DNA of 39,659 bases, from positions 1-39,659 of the forward strand of contig CAYZZT010000002.1 of the NCBI GenBank assembly GCA_964483025.1, in the 5' to 3' direction. How positions within the stretch are numbered: the first letter of the stretch is position 1; every line of letters starts with the position of its first letter. Origin of the DNA: CAIZIN01 sp964483025 (GTDB lineage: Bacteria > Patescibacteriota > Minisyncoccia > Phycocordibacterales > CAIZIN01). The notes beneath the pieces were generated by a model. It saw only the letters and a program-made list of their open reading frames with translations. It made no database searches and was not told where the DNA came from. A program made the position numbers and the translations under genes. Shown piece by piece: positions 15,206-24,267 of this stretch.

Positions 15206-17933
15206 TTTTGTTTTTTCTTCGTCTTTTAATTGATTTTACACCTTCATAGCCTAAATACCCAACACACCCAGCGAGCGTTGTACCAGAAATAAGTAAACCG
15301 AGATAAAACCATCTTTGTGGAAAGAATTCGATAGTCATCTCAATATCATATGAACCATCTAGATTTTTGATACAAAGATTATTATTTTTGCAATAGTGAT
15401 CTGTATCCACATACCAAGCATTGAGGAAGTCATTGAGCTTATAATGATATTCATCGGGAATTCTGTCTGGCTTCACAAAAGGAATCCAAGAATCAAAAAA
15501 TCCATTTATCTTACTGTTGTTGAACTGCAATTGCCATTTATCGTGGTAACTCTCGCTCATCGCAATATAGAAAGGAGTTGTGGCACCTTTTATATGAACA
15601 AGTTTTTTTGTGGGGTTAATTAAATCAAACGTTATAGATTTTGGCTCAAAGAGTTTAATTTCAGGTTCACTCACTAAATAATATGCATCACTTAAATCTG
15701 GGACTTCAATTAATTTAAAATTATCATATCTATTTATTATATTTGTTTTTCCATCTGTTGAGTCAGCATAAACATATATCGCTATTTTAGTAGCATCTTT
15801 TGGAACTTTAATAGTTTTTGTGAAAGTGTGCCATTCACTGTTCTTAATATCCAAATCCTCCGAAATCGAGGTTTTATTTTTATCATTGAAACCTAGATAA
15901 TATGATGAATGTTCTGCATTTGGACTTTGATAGTCAAAACTGAATTGATATGAGCCACCACCTCTAATGGTTAGTATCTTTGAAGTACAAGCGATATGCC
16001 TTTCTGCTTCAAGTTTAAGAGATTGTTCTCCGTCAGATTTAATATTTTTATCAAGACTACTTTTAATAATTGGATTTTTATCAAAATTATGACAATCAGA
16101 TACAACGTTGTTCCATAAACCATTTTCAAAAGAGGGATTATTTATAAGATTATCTAAATTCATCTCCTGTGTTTTATACTCTATATAATTATTATTTTTA
16201 TAATCCAAAGTAACCATATCCGAGGTTAAAACATCGCCATTCAAATATAAATTACTTAAATGCGTTTTCTCATTAGCATAAAGTTTAGTTCCCTCACTTA
16301 TACTACCAATAGATTCCTTAAATAAAATATTATTTTCAAATAATAGTTTAACTTTTGCAGATTCTTGTAAAAGTTTGTCTGATGTAAAGTTCGCTGGGTA
16401 AGTTAACACATTTTTAATAAAGTTTACTTTATTCTCTATATTTTTAGTTGAACTAATCTCATACAAATTATTAATCGCATATATTTGAGGATTTAAATTC
16501 TTATTATTAAGTAATAATAATTTATTATTAATAACTAATCTTGGCTCAAAGTTATCCAAATTTAGATCACCACAAGTAACTATAAAATCAAAGTTATTTC
16601 CAACGACTTCATTAAAATTTGATTTACTGACTGTCTTTACCTGAACATTATTCGATAATAAAACTTGATTTAACTCAGGAGTAAAATACTTATTACATAC
16701 AACATCTTCAATTATCAGAAGGTTCTTATTATCAAAATCAACACCATTAAATAGGCCGGATGAAATCTTTGGAATTAATAACTTATTATATAGTTCATTA
16801 ATTATATATATGTTTGATCCAAAAATAAAAACAAAAACAGGAACGTAAATCAGAAATTTATAACCACTTCTGGTGTATTGTTTTAATTGAATCGCAAGAA
16901 ATGTAAATAAGAAGAAAGGAATATAAAGTTGCCACTTTAAAGGAGATCTGAAAGCCCATCCACCCGGCAATGAATTAATAAATGAAAAAAAAGTGTCTGT
17001 ACCAAACATTACTCCAGTCGAAAATAATTCAGTAATTAGAAATAATACTAAGAATAATAAAGAAAGTTTATTTTCTCTCTTTGTTAAATATTTTCTTTTT
17101 ATAAATAATAAACAGAGACCTAAAATATATATACACCATACTGAAATTATATATATCATTTTAAATGAATCGTCATAGAATTCAAAATCTTTAAATACAG
17201 GCTTTGCCATAGATAAAGCCCCTAGCATACCTCCAGTATTTGCAAGATTCAAAATACTTCCAGATTTCTGTGGATCATTAATTAGACCGTTTAAGATAGA
17301 CCCTTTATCTAAAGTCCCCAAACAGAACACCGCAACAAATATTGAAAAATTTAATAATACAGATAAAACTATGGCAATGAAAATATTCTTTGAAAATTTA
17401 ATCCTTTTTTTAGTTAGTTTATATGCTAAATAAATTAATGCGATTAATAAGTTAACAACAAGTGTGAATGGGTGAATTAAGGAAATATTTAAAAACAAAG
17501 CTGAAAAAAGTATATATCTACTTTTTTCAGTATCAAAAAACCTTTTAATACAAACAAGTATTAAAGGGAGCATCGCAACAGCAATACTTAAACCAATCTT
17601 AGCCATATTTCCGATAAAAATAGGATTCAGAATAAAGAGAAATGAAGCTAAGATGTTTAGAAAATTACTTTTAATGCCAATAAAATACTTAAGAAAATAA
17701 TAGAAACTAAAAAAACATATAAATACAGCTAAAAAAATATAAAAATATGAAACTACTAATGAATTAGATAAATAAAATACTACTGAATTAATCATTCTTG
17801 GAAATACCCTCAATACTCCATCTAAATTTACTGAACCAGACTGAAAAGACCATAGATAAAATGTTTTATATAAATACACAACAAGTGATGATGGAAAACT
17901 ATAGTCACCAGTAAATAAGAATAGGCTATTCAT
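15189..17933 (-). CDS. Large GT-C-like membrane protein with carbohydrate-binding-like domain
   Basis: A 914-residue protein from ATG 17933, overlapping the upstream stop by 8 nt (an alternative TTG lies 12 nt further up). Residues 1-385 carry about ten membrane helices with 'FILNPIFIGNMAKIG' and 'GGWAFRSPLKWQLYIPFF', the same W-FR-x-KW element as in the 547-aa neighbour, so the two are probably related. Residues about 598-745 look like a CBM4/9-type jelly roll: 'NLINNPSFENGLW' at its start, then 'SDGEQSLKLEA' and 'YQFSFDYQSPN'. A C-terminal membrane helix and a KRRRKNKNEKK tail close the protein. The layout fits an AftD-like arabinofuranosyltransferase or a similar surface-glycan transferase. 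Substrate unknown. Confidence 0.75.
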   Translation of the reverse strand: MNSLFLFTGDYSFPSSLVVYLYKTFYLWSFQSGSVNLDGVLRVFPRMINSVVFYLSNSLVVSYFYIFLAVFICFFSFYYFLKYFIGIKSNFLNILASFLFILNPIFIGNMAKIGLSIAVAMLPLILVCIKRFFDTEKSRYILFSALFLNISLIHPFTLVVNLLIALIYLAYKLTKKRIKFSKNIFIAIVLSVLLNFSIFVAVFCLGTLDKGSILNGLINDPQKSGSILNLANTGGMLGALSMAKPVFKDFEFYDDSFKMIYIISVWCIYILGLCLLFIKRKYLTKRENKLSLLFLVLFLITELFSTGVMFGTDTFFSFINSLPGGWAFRSPLKWQLYIPFFLFTFLAIQLKQYTRSGYKFLIYVPVFVFIFGSNIYIINELYNKLLIPKISSGLFNGVDFDNKNLLIIEDVVCNKYFTPELNQVLLSNNVQVKTVSKSNFNEVVGNNFDFIVTCGDLNLDNFEPRLVINNKLLLLNNKNLNPQIYAINNLYEISSTKNIENKVNFIKNVLTYPANFTSDKLLQESAKVKLLFENNILFKESIGSISEGTKLYANEKTHLSNLYLNGDVLTSDMVTLDYKNNNYIEYKTQEMNLDNLINNPSFENGLWNNVVSDCHNFDKNPIIKSSLDKNIKSDGEQSLKLEAERHIACTSKILTIRGGGSYQFSFDYQSPNAEHSSYYLGFNDKNKTSISEDLDIKNSEWHTFTKTIKVPKDATKIAIYVYADSTDGKTNIINRYDNFKLIEVPDLSDAYYLVSEPEIKLFEPKSITFDLINPTKKLVHIKGATTPFYIAMSESYHDKWQLQFNNSKINGFFDSWIPFVKPDRIPDEYHYKLNDFLNAWYVDTDHYCKNNNLCIKNLDGSYDIEMTIEFFPQRWFYLGLLISGTTLAGCVGYLGYEGVKSIKRRRKNKNEKKN

Positions 17934-18966
17934 AAAATTTATCAATAAAATTTTGCATTTTTAAGTAATCAACATCATGTATATCCAAAAAATTACTCAC
18001 TCCAATTAATTTAAACAATTCTGTATTCTTGTTATCGTAACTTATTGGCAAAAAAGGAGTATTGGTAAGATGTGCAACCATTTGTCCATGTAGCTGTGGA
18101 GAAATAACTATTGAAGTCTTATTATACTTACGGAAAAGAAAAAGTAATGCCATTGGGTTAAAATCAAAGTCCATTAACACAATATTACCAAACTCACCTG
18201 CAAGTTGTTCAAACATTAACCAATCCCTCATATCTATAGTTTTAGTCTCTAGCAATAATAAGATTATATGCTTATCCGTGTTTTTCTCTATAAGTGTTCT
18301 AATTCCCTCACGGAAATTATCGTCCTCGTTTTTTGAAAACCTCCTGAGAGTGATGAATATATTTTTTTTAGTTGGATCAACAATTCTTTCAAGTGCATTT
18401 ACACCACTTTCATACAAAGTATCATCTACTTGAGCAAAATTAAATACTATATCTTTATCCAGGGATACTTTTTTAGAAAATTTAGAAAAATTCAAATATG
18501 TCTCCATGTCTCTAGCGATTATTATATTACTAGAAATTGCAACTAAAAAAGCCGCAAATTTACCAAGTTTTGTTGTCGAATTGTAGTAACCAACCCCTAA
18601 CAAATATATTTTTTTTCTAAGAACATGTCTTTGAAGGAAAATTATTATACTTAGAATCAATACATTTTTATTAAAATCTAACCCCCAAATACCACCTCCT
18701 CCAATTATCAAATTTTTTGTTTTTAACAGATTATATAAAAACTTTATATTATTTGTAATTATTTTATATCCATCAAATCTATTATGATAATTGTCATACT
18801 TTACATAATTTAGATAATAGACACCGATATCCTTAATATTATTTTTTTTAAAAACATTCAATAAAGTTTCAAGCAATAATTCATCTCCAAAATTACCACC
18901 ACCGTAATAACCTATCAATATTGAGTTATCCAATTTTGTATTTTTTATGAAATCTTGTATTGTCAT
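17926..18966 (-). CDS. Polysaccharide pyruvyl transferase family protein
   Basis: A 346-residue protein of the CsaB/WcaK type. Members move pyruvate from phosphoenolpyruvate onto glycan sugars, producing acidic ketals that can anchor SLH-domain proteins. Visible motifs: 'GYYGGGNFGDE' at 19-29 (the family's GxxGxxNxGDE), 'LIIGGGGIWG' near 86-95, 'FITLRRF' in the second half, and 'SPQLHGQMVAHLTNTPFLPI' near 287-306 (the S-x-LHG nucleotide-binding region). Length is normal. The start is 1 nt after the deacetylase stop. In this operon it probably decorates the exported polysaccharide. The acceptor sugar cannot be told from sequence. Confidence 0.85.
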   Translation of the reverse strand: MTIQDFIKNTKLDNSILIGYYGGGNFGDELLLETLLNVFKKNNIKDIGVYYLNYVKYDNYHNRFDGYKIITNNIKFLYNLLKTKNLIIGGGGIWGLDFNKNVLILSIIIFLQRHVLRKKIYLLGVGYYNSTTKLGKFAAFLVAISSNIIIARDMETYLNFSKFSKKVSLDKDIVFNFAQVDDTLYESGVNALERIVDPTKKNIFITLRRFSKNEDDNFREGIRTLIEKNTDKHIILLLLETKTIDMRDWLMFEQLAGEFGNIVLMDFDFNPMALLFLFRKYNKTSIVISPQLHGQMVAHLTNTPFLPISYDNKNTELFKLIGVSNFLDIHDVDYLKMQNFIDKFYE

Positions 18967-18967
18967 A

Positions 18968-19726
18968 TTAGTTCGTTATCTCGTTAACAGTCTTAACATC
19001 TATTAAACCCTCATCTCTTTTTAGAGCAATGTATTTCATGATTATTTCAAAATCCTCCATTGGATAAACCAAAGCATTTTTATTTGTTCCAATTTTGTGA
19101 AAATTCAAATGTATATATTTTTTAGACGTTATTGCCTCATCAATATATTTCTCTATTTCATCTGGTTTTTTATTAGCTACTCCCAGTCGAGATATATGAT
19201 ACTTATCGACAGGAATACTATTTAATCCAACAACACCATCTGTTGATGAGTTGATGTAGGGTTTAATTAGACCCAATATTCGATCGTCTATTTTGTTTTC
19301 TGGTGGAACAAATTCACTGGCACCCCTCACCCACCCGTTTGAGATTAGTTGATCCCTCGCATTCTTAACCAACGCTACAATCTCTCTATCGCTTCGGCTT
19401 TCTAAATTCCAATGAAGACTTGTGTGATTTCCTATCATCCAACCATTATCATACATTTCCTGCAATTGTTCGCGAGATATCATCCCCTTATTTCCTATAA
19501 AATTAGTAATACAATAGTTGTTTCCTCTTATGTTTAAACCCTTCATTACAGGAAAAGCTTTTAAATAAATACTTTCATCATTGTCGTCAAATGCAATACT
19601 GATTACTGCTTTTTCTAAAACTACATCATTTTTTTGCTTTGGTTTAGTATTTAAAACAACATATATACAGAGAAAAATAACAGCAAGCATAAAAACATAT
19701 AATATAATTTTATTTTTTCTAGGCAT
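18968..19726 (-). CDS. NodB-type polysaccharide deacetylase, membrane-anchored
   Basis: A 252-residue protein with an N-terminal membrane anchor (about 7-26) followed by a NodB domain. Motif 1 is 'SIAFDDND' with D47/D48 (base and metal ligand). Motif 2 is 'GNHTSLHW' with metal-binding H101 and H105. Motif 3 is 'FVPPEN' at 139-144. A late 'LNFHKIG' supplies the usual C-terminal His. All key residues are present, so an active metal-dependent deacetylase acting outside the membrane on N-acetylated glycan or peptidoglycan is likely. It lies 1-2 nt from both neighbours in the polysaccharide operon, which argues for a glycan-modifying role. The length is short but complete. Confidence 0.88.
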   Translation of the reverse strand: MPRKNKIILYVFMLAVIFLCIYVVLNTKPKQKNDVVLEKAVISIAFDDNDESIYLKAFPVMKGLNIRGNNYCITNFIGNKGMISREQLQEMYDNGWMIGNHTSLHWNLESRSDREIVALVKNARDQLISNGWVRGASEFVPPENKIDDRILGLIKPYINSSTDGVVGLNSIPVDKYHISRLGVANKKPDEIEKYIDEAITSKKYIHLNFHKIGTNKNALVYPMEDFEIIMKYIALKRDEGLIDVKTVNEITN

Positions 19727-19728
19727 AT

Positions 19729-20823
19729 TTATATTTTATCAAAAAATGAAGTGTAACTATTTCTAAAATTTATCTCACTACTCCATCTCCACCCCTCTTT
19801 TTGTAAAGCATTATAGGATAAAGAATCTTTAAGAAGAACAACTAGTTTTTCAGCCATATTCTCCGAAGTATTCTCTTCACAGACCAACCCTGTCTGGTTG
19901 TTTCTCACAGCATCTCTTAGACCATCCACATTATACACCACAGCTGGTGTCCCTTGACTATTTGCTTCTGTCACAACCAAACCCCACCCCTCCTTAACAG
20001 ATGTCACTGTCAATATATGGCATTTTTGAAGTAACTCAATTTTTTCTTCATTAGAAACCGGACCTGTATATCTAATCGATGAAACATAAGGAGATTTTTT
20101 AATATCACCAATAAGACTTTCTCCATATTCTCCTTCTATATTCCCAGCAATAATAAGTTTTGCTTCAGGAACTTCTTTCTTTAGAATTTCAAATGCTTTT
20201 AAAATGTGATCCGTGCGTTTCATTGGGCGTACTGCTCCCAAACTTAATATTGTTGGTTTTTCAAACTTCTCTATTGTTTCAAGGTTTGCTACAGGTTCTA
20301 ATTCGATTCCCTCAGATATTATTGAGATATTTTCCTCTTTAAAACCATACTTCATTAAGTCTTTTTTTGTACTTTCTGAAACAGTAACGACCTTTCTATC
20401 CCTCAATGACCAGAGATAAATAGGCTCTATAATATACCCAATAATATTTAAAGGGAAAAACATCTGGTAAAACCATATCTCTCTACATAACTGATGGACA
20501 AATATAATATTTCTTTGTTTTGTATAAAACTTTGCAAAAAATGGAATAGTATTCACTTCATCTATTACAAGATCTGGCCATTCACTCAAATGCCTTTTAT
20601 AATATTGATAAGCTTTATAATACACACTCCATCTTCCGCCTACACGAATAATCTTAAAACCATCTTTTACTTCCTCAGAAGGACACCCCTTAAATCCACC
20701 CACAAGAAAAGTAACTTCGTGACCATCAGCCACAAGTCTTTTTGCTAATTCTTCGTTCACAACCTCAGCTCCCCCAGCAAGAGGATTTTTTCTATCTTTC
20801 CATGTGAGCCAAAGAATTTTCAT
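19729..20823 (-). CDS. Family 4 glycosyltransferase (GT-B)
   Basis: A 364-residue cytoplasmic glycosyltransferase. The N-terminal acceptor domain begins 'MKILWLTWKDRKNPLAGGAE' with the GGAE loop typical of GT4. The C-terminal nucleotide-sugar domain shows 'ILSLGAVRPMKRTDHILKAF' at 192-211, 'AKLIIAG', and the E-x7-E signature 'EGWGLVVTE' at 278-286 followed by 'SQGTPAVVY'. This is a retaining sugar transferase that lengthens a lipid-linked oligosaccharide. Donor and linkage cannot be inferred. It sits 1 nt downstream of the GT2 gene. Confidence 0.92.
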   Translation of the reverse strand: MKILWLTWKDRKNPLAGGAEVVNEELAKRLVADGHEVTFLVGGFKGCPSEEVKDGFKIIRVGGRWSVYYKAYQYYKRHLSEWPDLVIDEVNTIPFFAKFYTKQRNIIFVHQLCREIWFYQMFFPLNIIGYIIEPIYLWSLRDRKVVTVSESTKKDLMKYGFKEENISIISEGIELEPVANLETIEKFEKPTILSLGAVRPMKRTDHILKAFEILKKEVPEAKLIIAGNIEGEYGESLIGDIKKSPYVSSIRYTGPVSNEEKIELLQKCHILTVTSVKEGWGLVVTEANSQGTPAVVYNVDGLRDAVRNNQTGLVCEENTSENMAEKLVVLLKDSLSYNALQKEGWRWSSEINFRNSYTSFFDKI

Positions 20824-20824
20824 A

Positions 20825-21769
20825 TTACTTTAAATTTTTTAAACTTCTAACCACATACAAAGGCCTTCCAGAAACTTCCCCATGAATATTTCCAATATAT
20901 AGAGCAATAAGTCCAAGACATGCCAAAACTAAACCAATAAAGAAAATCATAAGTATGGCTAATTTTGCCGTTCCAGTAATTGCCCACCCTAAAATATCAT
21001 GAAAAATATAATTCTCTGTAAACACAACTGTTCCACCAATACCAAAAATGAACATAATAAATAAACCGAGGTATCCAGCAAATTTCAAAGGAAGGAGACT
21101 GTGTGAAGTCGCTGAAGAAAGGGCAAGCTTTACTAGTTTGAAGTATGAATATGAAGCCTCTCCATTTGCTCTTTCGTTTGCCTCAAATGGAACATAGCTC
21201 CTTTTGAATCCAAGCCAATCAATGAGACCTCGGGTGATTCGATCGTGTTCTGTAAATTTATTAAATTCATTTACAACTTTTCTGTCTATCAAACGAAAAT
21301 CGGTTGCTCCAGAGACTATAGGTGTTTCACTTATTTTGTTTATGATTCTATAGTATATAGCCGAGCAAATAGTTTTTAAAAATGATTGTCCCTTATTTTT
21401 TGTTCTTAAACCAATAACAACATCATTCCCCTCCTCCCACTTTTTTATCAGGTGTGGAATAAGTGATGTTGGGTGTTGAAGGTCAGCATCTATGATGATT
21501 ACAGCGTCTCCTGTGGCGAACTTTAGCCCGGCAGATGTAGCAGATTCCTTTCCAAAGTTTTTAGAAAATTCAATACTTTTAATCTTCTCGTCTGCTTTTG
21601 CCAAAACTTCGATTACTTGTTGTGAATTGTCCTTTGATCCGTCATTTACAAAAATAATCTCAAAGTCGTAAGGTAAGTTTTCAAAAACCCCAAAAATCTC
21701 CTCACTTATAAGTGGAATATTCTTTTCTTCATTATGAGCGGGAACTATGATTGAAATAGTCTTTTGCAT
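20825..21769 (-). CDS. Polyprenyl-phosphate glycosyltransferase, GT2 (DPM1/ArnC/GtrB-like)
   Basis: A 314-residue protein. The GT-A domain begins 'ISIIVPAHNEEKNIPLISEE' and has 'FVNDGSKD' at 40-47, 'KNFGKESATSAG' at 70-81, the metal-binding 'DADLQHP' (D94, D96) and 'GATDFRLIDRKV' further on. Two C-terminal membrane helices (about 228-255 and 265-295) are typical of the GtrB/ArnC group. The expected reaction is transfer of a sugar from a nucleotide donor to undecaprenyl phosphate, supplying a lipid-linked sugar for the GT-C-like enzymes in the same operon. Its first 38 nt overlap the end of the flippase gene in another frame. Confidence 0.92.
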   Translation of the reverse strand: MQKTISIIVPAHNEEKNIPLISEEIFGVFENLPYDFEIIFVNDGSKDNSQQVIEVLAKADEKIKSIEFSKNFGKESATSAGLKFATGDAVIIIDADLQHPTSLIPHLIKKWEEGNDVVIGLRTKNKGQSFLKTICSAIYYRIINKISETPIVSGATDFRLIDRKVVNEFNKFTEHDRITRGLIDWLGFKRSYVPFEANERANGEASYSYFKLVKLALSSATSHSLLPLKFAGYLGLFIMFIFGIGGTVVFTENYIFHDILGWAITGTAKLAILMIFFIGLVLACLGLIALYIGNIHGEVSGRPLYVVRSLKNLK

Positions 21770-22994
21770 ATGTAATTGTTAGTGTAATTGTAATAATTAT
21801 AAGAGATAAAACCAAACTGTTTAAAACGGAATTAATACTTGAGTGAGAACGGAGTAAAATCAACCCCATAAATAACATACCCACCAAAGAAACCGTTATC
21901 AGAAAGAATCTACGTAATGCCAGAAAATAGAATATAAATACATTTATAATCGCAGTTAAAAGCATTACAAGCCCTGCTTTTGGTAAAAAGTGTGCAAATG
22001 AGGCATATTTCTGACCAATCATAAGCGACACTATTATATCACTAAATAGGTAGAATGTAAAGAGTCCTACTATACCGACAAATAATGAAATTCCCAATGA
22101 CTTTTTTAGAGCTAGAGAATTTTCAGTAAACGACTGCTTTATTTTCACTGAAGAAAGCAATACCACAGCCCCTGGAGCAAGAGCAAAATACAGTATTTTG
22201 GCTATAGCAGATATACCACTATATAGCCCAGCATCAACTCCACTAAAATAATGCTTTACGATTAGAACATCAGAAGTGTAATATAGAGTAACGAGGCAGG
22301 TTGCGAAAAAGACTAGAACTCCGTATTTTAATTCCTTCTTAATACTCCCCTTTTCCAATATGTGTATATTCGTTTTTTCACCCAAATGAAGCGAATCTTT
22401 CGTTTGATAATAAAGATATAAAAGTAGAGCAATATTTGCCAAAACAATACCAAGAGTAGCTCCAAATACCCCCATACCGAGCAAAATAGCCCCTACAGCG
22501 AAGACTAATCGCCCCAACGAGGAAACAACACCTGAGAATGAGAGGTGTTTAAATCTGCCACTCCCTTGTAGAAAAGCGTTCCTAAAGGTTGTCATTGAAC
22601 TTATTGGCAGAATTATCGCCAAACCTATAAGTGGATATATTGTTGAAAAATTAAAGAATGACTTTAATTCTGAAATAGATAACAAAAGAAAAACAAAAGC
22701 TATGCCAATGATCCAGAAAGCAATCTTTTGTAACTCTGAAATAATCGCATCTCTTTCATGTGGATTCTCAGTATTTATTGTTACATTCACAGCAACCATA
22801 GAGAAAGCTCCAAATATAATCGCAGATTGTGCAATCAAAGCTATAAGAGCCTGGACATCACCAAAGTCCGCCGGCGAAAGTAATCTTCCCAAAACAGGAT
22901 GAAATACATAATTCAAAAAAGCAACTACCATTGAGCCACTAAAGTAGACGGCATACCGCCTAAAGAAAATATCTGATTTGAGTTTATTAATCAA
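21732..22994 (-). CDS. Oligosaccharide flippase, MOP superfamily (Wzx-like)
   Basis: A 420-residue membrane protein with about twelve hydrophobic helices. It begins 'FFRRYAVYFSGSMVVAFLNY' and carries 'GRLLSPADFGDVQALIAL', the N-terminal signature of polysaccharide flippases. It should move lipid-linked oligosaccharide across the cytoplasmic membrane. The start is a TTG at 22994, preceded by an extended -10 only 9 nt upstream. First gene of the eight-gene minus-strand operon that ends at 13204. Confidence 0.9.
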   Translation of the reverse strand: MINKLKSDIFFRRYAVYFSGSMVVAFLNYVFHPVLGRLLSPADFGDVQALIALIAQSAIIFGAFSMVAVNVTINTENPHERDAIISELQKIAFWIIGIAFVFLLLSISELKSFFNFSTIYPLIGLAIILPISSMTTFRNAFLQGSGRFKHLSFSGVVSSLGRLVFAVGAILLGMGVFGATLGIVLANIALLLYLYYQTKDSLHLGEKTNIHILEKGSIKKELKYGVLVFFATCLVTLYYTSDVLIVKHYFSGVDAGLYSGISAIAKILYFALAPGAVVLLSSVKIKQSFTENSLALKKSLGISLFVGIVGLFTFYLFSDIIVSLMIGQKYASFAHFLPKAGLVMLLTAIINVFIFYFLALRRFFLITVSLVGMLFMGLILLRSHSSINSVLNSLVLSLIIITITLTITYAKDYFNHSSRS

Positions 22995-23003
22995 GTTGAG
23001 TAG

Positions 23004-23012
23004 ATTATAGCA
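23004..23012 (-). promoter_or_regulatory. Extended -10 promoter of the polysaccharide operon
   Basis: On the minus strand TGCTATAAT is a perfect extended -10 (TATAAT at plus 23004-23009). It ends 9 nt before the TTG start of the flippase gene, so the mRNA would have a leader of only a few nucleotides. No good -35 is seen. Confidence 0.6.
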
Positions 23013-23096
23013 AATTTTTAAGATTATTTCCTAAATTTTTATCACTTTGCATCCCGATATTCATCATCCAAATTACTCATTCTAGTTACTGTGTAT

Positions 23097-23102
23097 TATA
23101 AT
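23097..23102 (+). promoter_or_regulatory. -10 element of the 56-aa gene, near-leaderless
   Basis: A perfect TATAAT ends 7 nt before ATG 23110. The -35 region is weak. Transcription would start at or next to the start codon. Confidence 0.55.
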
Positions 23103-23109
23103 CAACTGT

Positions 23110-23280
23110 ATGAACCTTTCTAAACAAGCCAAAAAAGACCTGCTTAAGGTCCTCCAAAAAGAGATGGGTTTAGAGGCATCTAAGGATTTATCTGATGAAG
23201 ACCTAAATAAGATAGGTTCGCTTCTACTTACAGTTCTAGCAGAAAATTTAAAGATGAGACGATCGGAATCGCAGGTTTAA
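23110..23280 (+). CDS. Small hypothetical protein (56 aa)
   Basis: Begins MNLSKQAKKDLLKVLQKEMG and continues with an acidic helix 'ASKDLSDEDLNKIGSLLLTV'. The composition is that of a soluble two- or three-helix protein with no membrane segment. A perfect -10 lies directly upstream. It is the first plus-strand gene after the minus-strand polysaccharide operon and may be the left-most gene of the mobile block. Function unknown; it could be a small DNA-binding or partner protein for the winged-helix protein that follows. Confidence 0.65.
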   Translation: MNLSKQAKKDLLKVLQKEMGLEASKDLSDEDLNKIGSLLLTVLAENLKMRRSESQV

Positions 23281-23343
23281 TTTAATATAAAAGCTCAACA
23301 CACTTTTTGATGATACTATTTTTCACCTCATAGGTTCATAAAA

Positions 23344-23352
23344 TGCTATTAT
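23344..23352 (+). promoter_or_regulatory. Extended -10 of the winged-helix protein gene
   Basis: TGCTATTAT (TATTAT at 23347-23352, 5/6, with upstream TG) ends 9 nt before ATG 23362, again leaving almost no 5' leader. Confidence 0.5.
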
Positions 23353-23361
23353 GTAATACAT

Positions 23362-24051
23362 ATGTTTATCGACTTCAAACTTCAACTAAAGTGGTTCACA
23401 AAAAGATTGCTTCAATTACGACTTACTAAAGTCAAGGGCTTCGGCTTACCTATCACTTTTGAACTTTCCGAAATCAGCAACAATTCAGTTGTTGAGTTTG
23501 ATTCAAACATGCCAGTTAAAGACCACTTGGAAGACTTAACGGAAGAGATAAAGGAACATTATATCCAGAATAGTAAAACCCCTGTTAGTGGCGATAACAT
23601 TAAATTGAAATATTCAGAAGATGGTACAAAAGTTAAAATTTATGGAATAAATAGTAATTTATTAAGATCCTTTATTATAGAGAAATTAGAAGATCAAACA
23701 AGTCTTTTTAGAACGACATCTAACGGTAGTTTGTTATACGTTGAAATTCCTACAAACGTAACATTAAGCGCAACAGAGTCTGATATTTTCAGCAAATTAA
23801 GATTAAATAAAGATAATGGGATTGGTACCTTATCGTATAGTGAAATATTTGAAATTTGTGCATCACACAAAGGCCCTACTCTAGATGAATTTATGAACCA
23901 TTACAACACCGATACTAAAAGAGATACCGTGTCTAGAAGTACAATTAGTTATATGTTGGCAAAAATTAGACGATCCCCCATGTTTGAAACTATTGAAAGT
24001 GACAAAATAATTAAAAATGTAACAAAAGAGGGTTATTTGTTATTAATGTAA
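23362..24051 (+). CDS. Putative winged-helix (OmpR/PhoB-like) regulator
   Basis: A 229-residue protein. The N-terminal 125 residues are not recognised. The C-terminal 100 residues follow the pattern of the OmpR/PhoB effector domain: 'LSATESDIFSKLRLN' (compare LTptEfelL..L), a 'YSEIFEIC' helix, 'SRSTISYMLAKIRRSP' in the position of the recognition helix (compare V.v.IsrLRrKl), and 'IIKNVTKEGYLLLM' in place of the terminal I.TVrGvGYrl hairpin. There is no receiver domain or phosphorylatable Asp pattern. It is probably a DNA-binding regulator of the adjacent mobile block; the match is by pattern only. Two hairpin terminators follow. Confidence 0.7.
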   Translation: MFIDFKLQLKWFTKRLLQLRLTKVKGFGLPITFELSEISNNSVVEFDSNMPVKDHLEDLTEEIKEHYIQNSKTPVSGDNIKLKYSEDGTKVKIYGINSNLLRSFIIEKLEDQTSLFRTTSNGSLLYVEIPTNVTLSATESDIFSKLRLNKDNGIGTLSYSEIFEICASHKGPTLDEFMNHYNTDTKRDTVSRSTISYMLAKIRRSPMFETIESDKIIKNVTKEGYLLLM

Positions 24052-24056
24052 TATTC

Positions 24057-24077
24057 AAAAATCCTTGTGGGATTTTT
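24057..24077 (+). terminator. Short intrinsic terminator
   Basis: AAAAATCC (24057-24064) pairs with GGATTTTT (24070-24077) around a TTGTG loop, giving an 8-bp stem that ends in a U run. It lies 6 nt after the winged-helix gene. Confidence 0.6.
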
Positions 24078-24150
24078 ATACGCCTTAAAATAAAGGTATT
24101 TTAGATATTATTCCACAAAGCATATTTATTCCGTCTCTAAAAGAAAAACC

Positions 24151-24175
24151 AAACCGCTTAAAATAGCGGTTTTTT
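24151..24175 (+). terminator. Intrinsic terminator
   Basis: AAACCGCT (24151-24158) pairs with AGCGGTTT (24165-24172) around a 6-nt loop, followed by T residues to 24175. It separates the winged-helix gene from the replication genes. The rest of 24078-24267 contains no gene; a short 7-bp palindrome CTTCCTG/CAGGAAG lies near 24216-24231. Confidence 0.75.
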
Positions 24176-24267
24176 GTTGCATACTACCTCACTTGACACA
24201 CAATTTATCGCCCTCTTCCTGGACAGGAAGGTCGATACATTAAAAAAATAAACAACTTAAATTAAAT

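Noticed and set aside
24181..24260. Left attachment site with a copy of the tRNA-Asp tail
   Set aside because: No match to the tRNA tail was seen here or in 22995-23361; serine recombinase cores can be as short as 2 bp, so the left end stays undefined.
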